64,000 nt of DNA. Origin: Thiodiazotropha sp040506775 (GTDB taxonomy: Bacteria > Pseudomonadota > Gammaproteobacteria > Chromatiales > Chromatiaceae). Of this stretch, positions 42,067 to 50,342 are shown one piece after another (position 1 is the stretch's first letter; the number at the start of each line of letters is the position of its first letter). The stretch covers positions 207,850 through 271,849 of the forward strand of contig JBEVWC010000013.1 in the NCBI GenBank assembly GCA_040506775.1, given 5' to 3'. The notes below the pieces were generated by a model. That model was not told the DNA's origin. It saw only the letters and a list, made by a program, of their open reading frames with translations, and did no database searches. Made by a program: the position numbers and the translations under genes.

Positions 42067-43731
42067 TTACATCGGTTGGTAACAAGCCTGAAACAATCTC
42101 TTTTCCATTTGATCAGAAGCCATTGAACTCGAAGCAGGAAGAATCAACACATTGACTTGCGCAGCCTGTTCGCTCAGATTCGGGGAACTGACCGGCACCT
42201 GCCTCCAAAGGGTCTGGAACATCTGTTTCAAATAATCCTGGTCTGTTGTGTCATCGATCACGAACAAGACACGTTTCAGGGATATGCCTGCCAATAATTG
42301 GCCCAGCTCCCAGAGACAGCCCTGATTGCTGGGGCCAAAACTGCGTAAATCCATCAACACCACGTCAGACTCTTTCGCGAGACGCTGCATACACATCTGC
42401 CAGGTGTCATTTCGACAGAAAAACTCATTGGTTCTGAAACGTCCGTCCGGGTCGGGCTGCGTATCTCTCAACGCTAATCTACTGTTGAGATCTTCAGAAT
42501 TGTTGATAAAACTTCGTGACAGATGCCCCCCTACGAAATCCAGAAATTCATGGGGTTCAACCGTGGATGTCGCCAGATCGGGACCAGCGATCATATCGAT
42601 GCTACCCAGTTGTAACCAACGCTTTGCAAGATGATCGAAGAGTGCTTCACTTCTGCGTCCAAGAGCGAAGACACGCAACAATAGCAACGACGGGGATCGA
42701 TCGTTTTTATTCATCGGCATAAAGTGCCCGAAACCATAACCTGTAATCAGTTTATAAATAATAAAGGCAACCGGGCCGGTGAAAATCCACAGCCAATCTT
42801 CAAACACCAGGGTAATCGACTGAAAAATCGCGAACATGAGCCACAGCGCATCGATCTGCAGTGACTGGTCACTCATACCTTTCAAGTGATAGGCATGGCC
42901 CAGACGACCGAGTAACCTCCAACCCCAATAGCCTAAAGCAACAAATCCCAGCAGTACTATCAATAAAAAGACCGTGTTCACATCAAGGCCAAGCATATAC
43001 CCAAAGGCAGCGAACGCACGCACCACCCCGTCGTTATTTCCGGTTATCGATAAGAATACTTCTGCACCGGTCACACCGGCCACCATGAAGATGAGCACCA
43101 ATGGTCCGACCGCGCGTATTCGACGCCAGAGAAAAGTGGTGAGCAACAGGGTCGGCGCCGCATTGACATAAAACCAGAAAAACAGCAGTTGACCTATAGA
43201 GGAATCCGGATTTCTTGCAATTACAGTTCCGCCAACCACGACCACCAGAGATATGTAACCGATCAATAACCAACGCTTATCATGCCTACTCGATGCAGCC
43301 ACCATGATAACCACGATCACGGTCGGCCACGCATAGCAGATGAACAACCAGATCAGACGCATCAATGGAAAACCACCCTCGGCCGTGAGCATCCACGGCA
43401 TACTGAGTATCAGGGCATACACGATTCCGGCAATCCCATAAACGAGACCTCGACACCGAAGCGCATTTGATGACTGATCGTATGCTGATTTCGCACGCCC
43501 TCCCAGACCGACGCCGCTGTTCAGGAAGTTAACCGAGAGGGGTGGTGGATTTGAAGGGACTTCGGATGCATCAACTGACGCAACCTGCTCCACAGCTCCC
43601 CCGGTTCCCATGGAGCGGATAACCGCACGACGATAGAGTTTCAATAAAACAACCGACAGTGCTGCGGTGAGTACTGCGCTGATCAGAATGATCGCGGGAA
43701 GTGCGCCGGTTAATGTAGTGGTCAGATCCAT
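42067..43731 (-). CDS. multi-pass membrane protein with TIR/SLOG-like cytoplasmic domain
   Basis: 554 residues. One helix (7-32) and a cytoplasmic linker precede a block of about seven hydrophobic segments (about 100-340). The C-terminal 190 residues look soluble: LLRVFALGRRSEALFDHLA, then IAGPDLAT, FLDFVGGHLSR, then SDVVLMDLRSFGPSNQGCLWELGQLL and RVLFVIDD. The strand-serine-strand pattern and the GCLWEL segment recall TIR or SLOG Rossmannoid folds; identity is not proven. The start at 43731 has GGGGG 6 bases upstream. It lies 295 bases upstream of the CHAT gene on the same strand; that gap (41772-42066) holds nothing clear. A membrane-bound sensor or effector role in the locus is inferred. 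Confidence 0.7.
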   Translation of the reverse strand: MDLTTTLTGALPAIILISAVLTAALSVVLLKLYRRAVIRSMGTGGAVEQVASVDASEVPSNPPPLSVNFLNSGVGLGGRAKSAYDQSSNALRCRGLVYGIAGIVYALILSMPWMLTAEGGFPLMRLIWLFICYAWPTVIVVIMVAASSRHDKRWLLIGYISLVVVVGGTVIARNPDSSIGQLLFFWFYVNAAPTLLLTTFLWRRIRAVGPLVLIFMVAGVTGAEVFLSITGNNDGVVRAFAAFGYMLGLDVNTVFLLIVLLGFVALGYWGWRLLGRLGHAYHLKGMSDQSLQIDALWLMFAIFQSITLVFEDWLWIFTGPVAFIIYKLITGYGFGHFMPMNKNDRSPSLLLLRVFALGRRSEALFDHLAKRWLQLGSIDMIAGPDLATSTVEPHEFLDFVGGHLSRSFINNSEDLNSRLALRDTQPDPDGRFRTNEFFCRNDTWQMCMQRLAKESDVVLMDLRSFGPSNQGCLWELGQLLAGISLKRVLFVIDDTTDQDYLKQMFQTLWRQVPVSSPNLSEQAAQVNVLILPASSSMASDQMEKRLFQACYQPM

Positions 43732-43990
43732 ATCTACCCCCGTCCAACGTACCCGCAATGATCGAGTACACTATGATGGAATATTTTTCGGCCTGCCTGC
43801 TTATGGTTGTGCCAGGAATTCAGCACACCATCCTACTGGTACACAGTGCATCACAGTTGTTTCTGCCCGCCAATGTAAATAAGTCACAGATGAGTCCAGG
43901 GAAAATTCCTCACCCTTGGATATACTTCTGTTACGCAGGCAATGAATTGCACAATACTCCCATGACACCTGGACTACCCCTGGAGGCATC

Positions 43991-44635
43991 ATGAAAACCC
44001 GAGTCGAAATGCTGATGGAGATGGGCGTATCTCAAGCAGATGCGCAACAATACATTGATGACCTGGAGCGGATATTGCCAAAATACGGCATCGCCGATTC
44101 CAAAATCCGCCTGGCGCACTTTTTCTCACAAGTCCTGCACGAATCCGGATTTCTGCGCTATGACATGGAGAATCTGAATTACTCCGCAAAGGCACTGCGC
44201 GCGGTTTTCGGCAAATATTTCAAAACCAATAACGCCGCCGACGCTTATGCCCGGCAACCAGAGAAGATCGCCAACAAGGTCTACTCAAACCGCATGGGTA
44301 ATGGCGGCGAAGCATCCGGAGATGGGTGGAAATACCGGGGTCGAGGCCTGATCCAACTGACCGGCAAGAACAATTACAAGGCTTTTGCAAAGTGGATAGA
44401 GGACCCGAGGATTGTCGATGACCCGGATCTGGTGGCATCCGAATATGCCGTACAATCGGCAGTCTTCTATTGGGACCGGAACAATCTCAACAAGATCGCC
44501 GACAAGGATGATGTGACAAAGATGACCAAACGGATTACCGGGGGATCCAACGGACTGGCCCACCGTACTGAGCTACTGACAAAAGCGAAGGGTTTGCTGA
44601 CCATGCTGGATCTGAAAACGATACGCCGCGCCTGA
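43991..44635 (+). CDS. GH19 chitinase/endolysin-type muramidase
   Basis: 214 residues, no signal peptide. The GH19 lysozyme core reads LAHFFSQVLHESGFLRYDMENLNYSA, with probable catalytic acids E51 and E60, then YRGRGLIQLTGKNNY and a VFYWDRNNLN segment. Such proteins cleave peptidoglycan or chitin and are common as phage endolysins. Here no holin, spanin or phage gene is near. It is the only plus-strand gene inside an otherwise minus-strand conflict locus and has its own 259-base upstream region with TGGAGG before the ATG. It could have been captured from a phage, or act as a lytic effector. Confidence 0.87.
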   Translation: MKTRVEMLMEMGVSQADAQQYIDDLERILPKYGIADSKIRLAHFFSQVLHESGFLRYDMENLNYSAKALRAVFGKYFKTNNAADAYARQPEKIANKVYSNRMGNGGEASGDGWKYRGRGLIQLTGKNNYKAFAKWIEDPRIVDDPDLVASEYAVQSAVFYWDRNNLNKIADKDDVTKMTKRITGGSNGLAHRTELLTKAKGLLTMLDLKTIRRA

Positions 44636-44709
44636 TCAGCACTCAGAGTGGACAAACCCCGGTATGCATCGACACCGCTGACTGTTTGGTGAAGTGAGGT
44701 GACATCGCG

Positions 44710-46236
44710 CTAAATCCCCTGCTTGATTTGCTCCAGCAGAACTCCTTCATTGACTTTCAGGGCTTCCCGGGTCTTGTGGTGCAGGGCGAAGGTTTTCAAG
44801 CTTCGGTTGAGTACGGGAGATCCGGAGCTACCGCCCTCGGTAGGACTCTTGTAGTGTACATAGGGCATTTCATATCCCACCAGGTCATTGCCATACATTG
44901 AAATAGCCAGATCGCCACCCTTGGGATGCCCGATCACGTAGATACGCTGAGGTCGATCCCCCGACGCGGGCACCAGGGGATTGTAGAAGGTGGTACCCAG
45001 TCGGGGTGTACTGTCCGGCAAAACAATCCGGCAGATCCAGCAATCCAGCTTGACTTTGGGCGAATGAAACAGCTTTTCACCCAATGCCGCTTTTGGTCGC
45101 CCGGGCATCCGGGTGAATTCCGCAGATGCATCCCCCGGCCCCAGGGGTGACTCATCGGCAGCCTGATCACTCACCACGTGAGCATTGGTGACGAACACGG
45201 GTGCATCGCCCCAGGCGGGACAGAGATCCGATCCCCTCACGACAAACCCGGTACCGAAAGGCTCGCCGGTTGTTGTATTGTGAACCCTGGCGACCCCTTG
45301 CGTGATACCTGACAGACTCTGTAACCACTCGATACGGACATAGGCTTCCGATCCATAAATGGCTTCAAAGGCGTCCTTCTTTATCTCCAGCATCGCATTG
45401 GCCGACACCCTGCCGCCATCCCGCTGAAGCAACTCGTATTGAAACACCGGGATCAACTGTCGGCCGAGGTCGGAATCATCGATCTCCCACACTTCCTGCA
45501 ATTGCCTGAGGGTACCCCCCAATTCAAACGCATCCGCTCCGGGATGACGGACATACTGGCTGGCCCACTTCACCGCATCCTGCTCCTGACCCAATGCGAA
45601 CGATGCCTCCATCGCCGTACCATAATCCCAGACTGTCAATTCCATGTTTCGGCGCTTGCGTTGAATTTCAGTGAGAATTTCAGCTGCGATTGTTGATGCC
45701 GGGACAGGCGCATCCACGTTGACATGATCCCGCTCGGCCCGCTTGAGTAATGCGGCCAGATTGATTCCGTGCCAACGGTAGTCGCCCTGCCGGCGTTCCC
45801 AACCGCTTTGGTAGGCTGAAACCGCCTTTTGCAAGTCCGCTGCCTCGCCGCCCTCCACATACTTCTGCTTGAATGTGCGTCCGATGAGTCCGGTTATCTC
45901 CGGACGCTCCGGGTCATCATCAGCCGCCTGTCGATCGGATACCTGAAGGACCCGCCACGCCATATCCAGTCGGTGCTGATCGATCAGGGCCTGGGCCAGC
46001 TGGCGCCTGAAGACCGGCGCATCGAATCCGGACGCGATGAACGCATTGGCCATGCCCCCCAATTCACAGAATCGCCGTTTCCGGCGCAGCATGTTCAATG
46101 CAACGGTTGCCTGATCGACCGAAAACAACCCCGGGTCGATGGACGCAGTCATCTCTCCAACCCGATCAAACTCGCAGGCTTGCAAGGCATCATCCAACTG
46201 GTCGAGAAAAATCTCGGGTGACGGATCTTCACTCAT
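44710..46236 (-). CDS. trypsin-like serine protease with TPR/TRAFs-binding-like N-terminus
   Basis: 508 residues, cytoplasmic. The N-terminal half (about 1-270) is helical and contains ITGLIGRTFKQKY, AYQSGWERRQGDY and GINLAALL, a pattern found in TPR-like (MAP3K TRAFs-binding) modules of bacterial signalling proteins. The protease domain (about 295-508) has a complete triad: H353 (TNAHVV), D398 (LDCWICRI) and S471 (GGSSGSP). The absence of a signal peptide separates it from DegP-like quality-control proteases. It lies 5 bases after the hydrolase gene, so the two are co-expressed. An NLR-style signalling protease is the likely class; targets are unknown, though the CHAT protein is a candidate. 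Confidence 0.87.
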   Translation of the reverse strand: MSEDPSPEIFLDQLDDALQACEFDRVGEMTASIDPGLFSVDQATVALNMLRRKRRFCELGGMANAFIASGFDAPVFRRQLAQALIDQHRLDMAWRVLQVSDRQAADDDPERPEITGLIGRTFKQKYVEGGEAADLQKAVSAYQSGWERRQGDYRWHGINLAALLKRAERDHVNVDAPVPASTIAAEILTEIQRKRRNMELTVWDYGTAMEASFALGQEQDAVKWASQYVRHPGADAFELGGTLRQLQEVWEIDDSDLGRQLIPVFQYELLQRDGGRVSANAMLEIKKDAFEAIYGSEAYVRIEWLQSLSGITQGVARVHNTTTGEPFGTGFVVRGSDLCPAWGDAPVFVTNAHVVSDQAADESPLGPGDASAEFTRMPGRPKAALGEKLFHSPKVKLDCWICRIVLPDSTPRLGTTFYNPLVPASGDRPQRIYVIGHPKGGDLAISMYGNDLVGYEMPYVHYKSPTEGGSSGSPVLNRSLKTFALHHKTREALKVNEGVLLEQIKQGI

Positions 46237-46241
46237 TGCCG

Positions 46242-47126
46242 CTAGTCCCTGTCTGCAAGTCGACGTAGATGCTCGCGTAATCCGTTCCCTTTCAGATATT
46301 TTGTGGCGGAATGGCGCCAGGTACCCCAGTTCTCCTCCTTGAGATCAATAACTGCCGGTTCACCCTGTCTTTTGAAATCGTTCGCCAGTTTTGGATCCAG
46401 TCGCGCCACCACATCGAACGGGTCGTAGACGTTGACCCAGTCTCCAGTTACTTTTTCCGGGAAACCGTTATCCCGCGTCCACACCAACCGATCCTGCACC
46501 TCGTCGATACCCAGGGGACTGCCAAAGGTCATGAAACCATCGATCTGGGGACAATCGGGAACACCCGTCAACACGTCATAAGCGATAAACGTACCCTGAC
46601 TGTGTCCGACCAGCACCACCGGACCGCCAGCATTTTTCGCAGTGGTCAGGGCATCCATGACACGCTGACGAATGGTGTCGCGCATACCATCCTTGTTATA
46701 GAGGTAGTCATGGGCCTCCTGCAGAAAGTGCTTCATGATTTTCTTCTTCGCGAAACCCGGCAGTGGGATTCGCTCGTAAGGCTGAACAGTAGCCTCGACA
46801 GGGGCATTATCGAAGGGTTCATCCTCGTCCAGGTCAAACTTCTCGCGCATGATGCGCATCCATTCGTCTTCAGACAGATCGACCTGATCCGACACACTGT
46901 CCTGAAGTTCATTACTGCGACTTTCATAATCGGCAGCGGCGAGCGGTTGCTTGTAAAACAGGTCAGCCCAGTACACGAAGTAATCACGAACACCTACCGC
47001 CCCGAGATCAAATCCTTCATCTCCATCATGGGGTTCCGCAAGGGCCTCCAACCAGATTCGGCGAAGATCCTCGACCGGGGGTTTATTGGCCAGACCGTGA
47101 ACAAAAATGAGATGACTTTCGGACAT
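46242..47126 (-). CDS. alpha/beta hydrolase, first gene of the protease operon
   Basis: 294 residues, no signal peptide. The oxyanion strand is HLIFVHGLAN near residue 6-13 and the nucleophile is S176 in VLVGHSQGTF. Candidate acid and base are the aspartate in NVYDPFD and histidine in TWRHSATKYL. An acidic insert (QVDLSEDEWMRIMREKFDLD) forms a lid-like region between them. AGGAGGG lies 8 bases before the ATG. It begins a two-gene operon with the trypsin-like protease. Similar stand-alone hydrolases occur beside CHAT and trypsin conflict genes. The substrate (lipid or ester) is unknown. Confidence 0.85.
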   Translation of the reverse strand: MSESHLIFVHGLANKPPVEDLRRIWLEALAEPHDGDEGFDLGAVGVRDYFVYWADLFYKQPLAAADYESRSNELQDSVSDQVDLSEDEWMRIMREKFDLDEDEPFDNAPVEATVQPYERIPLPGFAKKKIMKHFLQEAHDYLYNKDGMRDTIRQRVMDALTTAKNAGGPVVLVGHSQGTFIAYDVLTGVPDCPQIDGFMTFGSPLGIDEVQDRLVWTRDNGFPEKVTGDWVNVYDPFDVVARLDPKLANDFKRQGEPAVIDLKEENWGTWRHSATKYLKGNGLREHLRRLADRD

Positions 47127-47405
47127 GGTACGACTCCCTCCTGTGTACGTTGTCTGCTTATGGCACGCGACATGCCAATTGGTCCGGATTGGATATCGCG
47201 ATCAGAAACCAGATACCACCCACAGACTAATCTTATATCCAGTAAGCAATACGGCCTTTCCCTGACAGCCTGCTGGGGTTACCTTTATAATCCAACTGCT
47301 TGGATTTGCTTAAGCAACAGGGTAACTTCTCTCCAGAACCTCATCGAAGGAATTGCTCAATTTCAGTATAGAAGATCTGTATGTCAGATGCTTCGCATAT
47401 GGGTC

Positions 47406-48311
47406 TCAACGGAACAGATCCGCCTTTGCCGCTTGTGTGATGAGATTGATGGCCGGATGTTTGATGTGCCGCTCGGGGGATATGACAAAGAAACTTTCCG
47501 TTATATCATCCGTCCTGCCAATGACCTCTACACCATACTTATCGATTACATCCTGTTCCACGGCAGTTGGCGAGGTAAAAATACCGGTACCCCGCTCACC
47601 AAAGGTCTTCATCAGCGCCCGGTCTTCGAATTCGGCGACCACTGCCGGTTCGATCTTCTGTTTTTGAAACCAGATCTCCAGGTTTCGCCGCAAACTGCTT
47701 CCCCCACTGGGCATCAGCATGTTGGCCCCATCCAGGCTGGCGGGAAAATTACGGCGAAGTTTTCTGGCTTCCTTGGGGGCCGCAAAAAATGAAATACCAC
47801 TGTTACCCAAGGCATGGTTGTAGGCACGGATATTCAGTGTTGGGTTGATGGGACTGTCCGCGAGCACCATGTCGAGTTTGTGCACCGACAGATCAGCCAG
47901 CAGGTCGACCAGGGGCGCCTCATGGCAGATCAACTTGACCGGTTCCTGCATCTTCAATACGGGTTCGAGGACCCGGTATGCGAGCAACTTGGGCACCACC
48001 ATGGCGACACCCACCTTAAGCGTGATGGATGTGCCCTGGGTTCTGCCGGAGAGCACATCCTGGAGTTCGATCCCGATGCGGAACATCTCATCCGCATAGG
48101 AAAAAACCAGGCGGCCGGTTTCCGTCAAACCCAGGCGTCTGCCCTCTTTACGAAACAACTCGGAACCGATTTGTGTTTCAAGCTCTTTCAACTGTCCGCT
48201 AATCGTCTGCGGTGTGACAAACAGGGCCTCGGATGCCTCTGCAATGGTCCCATGACTTGCCACCGCCCAAAAATAGCGTAAATGCTTCAGGTTTAGCTTG
48301 AGGTTTTGCAT
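47406..48311 (-). CDS. NhaR-like LysR-family transcriptional regulator
   Basis: 301 residues. The helix-turn-helix is in LRYFWAVASHGTIAEASEALFVTPQTISGQL, unusually close to NhaR, whose E. coli version activates nhaA in response to sodium. An effector-binding domain follows (about 92-295). GGAGAAGG precedes the ATG. No sodium antiporter is adjacent; the downstream gene in the same direction is the hydrolase-protease operon, 279 bases on (that gap has no clear operator). It could regulate that operon or a distant target. The gene has its own upstream region of 378 bases. Confidence 0.85.
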   Translation of the reverse strand: MQNLKLNLKHLRYFWAVASHGTIAEASEALFVTPQTISGQLKELETQIGSELFRKEGRRLGLTETGRLVFSYADEMFRIGIELQDVLSGRTQGTSITLKVGVAMVVPKLLAYRVLEPVLKMQEPVKLICHEAPLVDLLADLSVHKLDMVLADSPINPTLNIRAYNHALGNSGISFFAAPKEARKLRRNFPASLDGANMLMPSGGSSLRRNLEIWFQKQKIEPAVVAEFEDRALMKTFGERGTGIFTSPTAVEQDVIDKYGVEVIGRTDDITESFFVISPERHIKHPAINLITQAAKADLFR

Positions 48312-48689
48312 GCCTTCTCCAAACGGCGACTCGTCATGACTTCCGTCAACTGGACTCTGATATGAAGTGAACAGTCACATTTCACCCATCTAGACAGAGT
48401 TAAGCCGACCTGCCCGGTCTGTGCAACTCATTCTGCATGTAATGAATGATCAGCACCTGTGCAGGAAATGGTGCCTGGATTCTCAGCGGATTGCCCTCGT
48501 CAGTTGCGGGGCGCTAATTGAATATCAGCACTACCGGCGTTCACGAACCTGATAGCAGAACAGGCGGTACCACTCTGAGCAGAGTCAGGTGCAGTCCGTT
48601 GTACTGACTTACCCGATTCATGGAGATAGACATGATGGGTGAATCCTCATCACCCACCATATCGGGTTGTCAATCAACGGCTGATCGAG
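48312..48689. other. intergenic region with a TGGGTGA/TCACCCA hairpin
   Basis: These 378 bases lie between the eRF1-like gene end and the LysR start. A 7-bp stem (48636-48642 with 48650-48656) lies 34 bases past the stop of the eRF1-like gene and may end its transcript. There is no T-run. I see no other element or gene. Confidence 0.4.
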
Positions 48690-49883
48690 TCAACGGCACC
48701 CATAGGCAAGGCGCGGATGGCAGGTTTCCACCGCCTTCGGATACTGATTACGATGAATGCCTCCAACTCCGTCTTTCAGCACCCTCTGAGTTGCGTGAGT
48801 GACCAGAACAGGTACCTGCAACTGACAGGCCAATCTGCTCAGTTCGATTTCAGCATGCCAAATCCCGGTATTTCCACTGAGTCGTCCTGACCGTGTACTC
48901 AGGCCAGCGCGTTTCGATTTCCCAGACGAAGATTTCCTGCTGGACAGAAAACGTTTCTCTCCGGATATGAACAGGAGTTCCAACGATCGGGAACACAAGG
49001 CCGATAGCGTTTTGTTCGCACCGGACACGCAGGAGCGGCTGAGATGCGGAAACCGCAGACAGGCATTGGCAAAGGCATCTACCGCATCCCGAACCCCCGA
49101 CGCCGCATGATCGGCAATTTGTCTCAGGGCCTTGTGTCGCGACAGGTATGGCGAGACAGGTATCCGTTGCCTGACCGATGACAGCATGCTTCCCGGCAGC
49201 CATTTACCCAGTTGCTCAAGCCTTGCCGGATCACCCGCAAGGACCAAATGAAGGCCTCTCACCGGCCGCAACACACGACTCAGGGTGTTACGCGCAAGCG
49301 TGTGAAACCGCCGGTGTCCGGCTCCAATGATCGGCTTCAGTACCGGGCTTTCAAGCGCCTCCACCTCAGGTCGTTGCATTTGCGACTCAGCCATCCAGGC
49401 GAGGGTTCGGGAACTCCCTCCCCCGAAGCGCAGCAACTCCACACCGCCAGAGGTGGACCAAACCACAAACTGTTCATTGCAGACATCCCTGAGAGACAGC
49501 AGAGGTCTCACGTCCGGAACCCGGTAGTAGGTCAACTGATTTCTAAACGGCAGGCTGGTCGGTATTACCTGCCAGAACCTGCCACCGATCATACTCCGGG
49601 AGAATATCGCCAACCCACGAACCTCAGGTTCCTGTTCCTCACAAACTGCAACTTTGATCCGCGACAGCGCATCGTCGAGTTCGTAACGGGCGGTTTCATC
49701 GAGATCGGACCCTATGCTTTTCGCCTCAGCTGTAATTTCCTCAAGGCTGGCATCAATGCCTGATTCGATATCGATATAACAACTTGTAATGCCAACATCT
49801 GTCGGCTCTATCGATGTCAAAAGTTCAATAGCGGCATCCAGCGAGTCTTCACATGGGTCATAGAGCGATTGACTGATCGTCAT
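48690..49883 (-). CDS. eRF1-like (baeRF family) protein
   Basis: 397 residues. Resembles bacterial homologues of archaeal/eukaryotic peptide-release factor eRF1. The N-terminal part has the beta-sheet pattern GITSCYIDIES and RGLAIFSRSMIGG, then FVVWSTSGGVELLRFGG. A central helical region follows, then a typical third domain: LSALCSRSLELLFISGEK, HAEIELSRLACQLQVPVLVTH and DGVGGIHR. Such proteins are proposed to act on ribosomes or tRNA, but no biochemical role is settled. The start at 49883 (MTISQ) is preferred over earlier in-frame starts because GGAGA lies 6 bases before. The central region is rich in Ser and Arg (SSRKSSSGKSKR), unlike the usual zinc-binding segment, so a local frameshift or degeneration is possible. 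Confidence 0.6.
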   Translation of the reverse strand: MTISQSLYDPCEDSLDAAIELLTSIEPTDVGITSCYIDIESGIDASLEEITAEAKSIGSDLDETARYELDDALSRIKVAVCEEQEPEVRGLAIFSRSMIGGRFWQVIPTSLPFRNQLTYYRVPDVRPLLSLRDVCNEQFVVWSTSGGVELLRFGGGSSRTLAWMAESQMQRPEVEALESPVLKPIIGAGHRRFHTLARNTLSRVLRPVRGLHLVLAGDPARLEQLGKWLPGSMLSSVRQRIPVSPYLSRHKALRQIADHAASGVRDAVDAFANACLRFPHLSRSCVSGANKTLSALCSRSLELLFISGEKRFLSSRKSSSGKSKRAGLSTRSGRLSGNTGIWHAEIELSRLACQLQVPVLVTHATQRVLKDGVGGIHRNQYPKAVETCHPRLAYGCR

Positions 49884-50057
49884 GGAAATCTCCATAGGTA
49901 GTGTGGTTTTGATTATCACCCACAATGATTCGTTCATCCCTCGGATAACTGCCCTTGAATATTCAGATTTTTCGAATCTTCCAGGCAGTCAGTGAGTCTG
50001 CTGTGACGAGGAACAGGGGGAGACGGAAGGATTCAAGCCTCCGTCCAGCTCCAGAAT

Positions 50058-50080
50058 TGGGCTTCTCATCAAGAAGCCCA
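50058..50080 (-). terminator. hairpin ending the rhodanese-PDO operon
   Basis: TGGGCTTCT (50058-50066) pairs perfectly with AGAAGCCCA (50072-50080) over a 5-base loop, 30 bases past the last stop of the operon. The T-run is poor (ATTC), but the stem is strong. Confidence 0.6.
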
Positions 50081-50109
50081 TCATCTATTCGCGGTCCATG
50101 ACCCATGCG

Positions 50110-50304
50110 TCAGGTCATCTGCTGGCGATTGACCCTCGCACCTTGTGCCATGGACCTTTCCTGCCAGTCCGGGTCCATGGCGCCAGGATGACGTGCACGC
50201 ATTGATCCTCGCACCAACAGCATGATGGCGAACACCATCAGACCAAGCTTCATCAGGATCAAACTCCCGGTAAGTGTCATGGTAAGAAACGTTGCGACAG
50301 TCAT
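50110..50304 (-). CDS. small single-pass membrane protein
   Basis: 64 residues: a short N-terminus, one membrane helix (about 5-31, LTGSLILMKLGLMVFAIMLLV), then a basic, arginine-rich tail (RGSMRARHPGAMDPDW). AGGAGA lies 7 bases before the ATG at 50304, which also avoids overlap with the upstream gene that the earlier start at 50346 would give. Last gene of the rhodanese-persulfide dioxygenase operon. I do not recognise a family. Confidence 0.6.
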   Translation of the reverse strand: MTVATFLTMTLTGSLILMKLGLMVFAIMLLVRGSMRARHPGAMDPDWQERSMAQGARVNRQQMT

Positions 50305-50342
50305 GATCAGTCTCCTATACAGCCGAATTAGTCCCACATTGT

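Noticed and set aside
41801..42085. 94-codon frame between the CHAT gene and the membrane protein gene
   Set aside because: It overlaps the end of the membrane protein gene, has no good ribosome site, and shows no motif; the gap looks like plain spacer.
35606..47126. Bacterial gasdermin partner of the CHAT or trypsin-like protease
   Set aside because: No pore-forming gene of about 250 residues with a palmitoylated N-terminal cysteine or gasdermin pattern is seen in the locus.
46311..47792. Plus-strand frame of 493 codons spanning the hydrolase gene and the end of the LysR gene
   Set aside because: Both true genes are on the minus strand with good motifs; this frame crosses an intergenic region and shows no domain.
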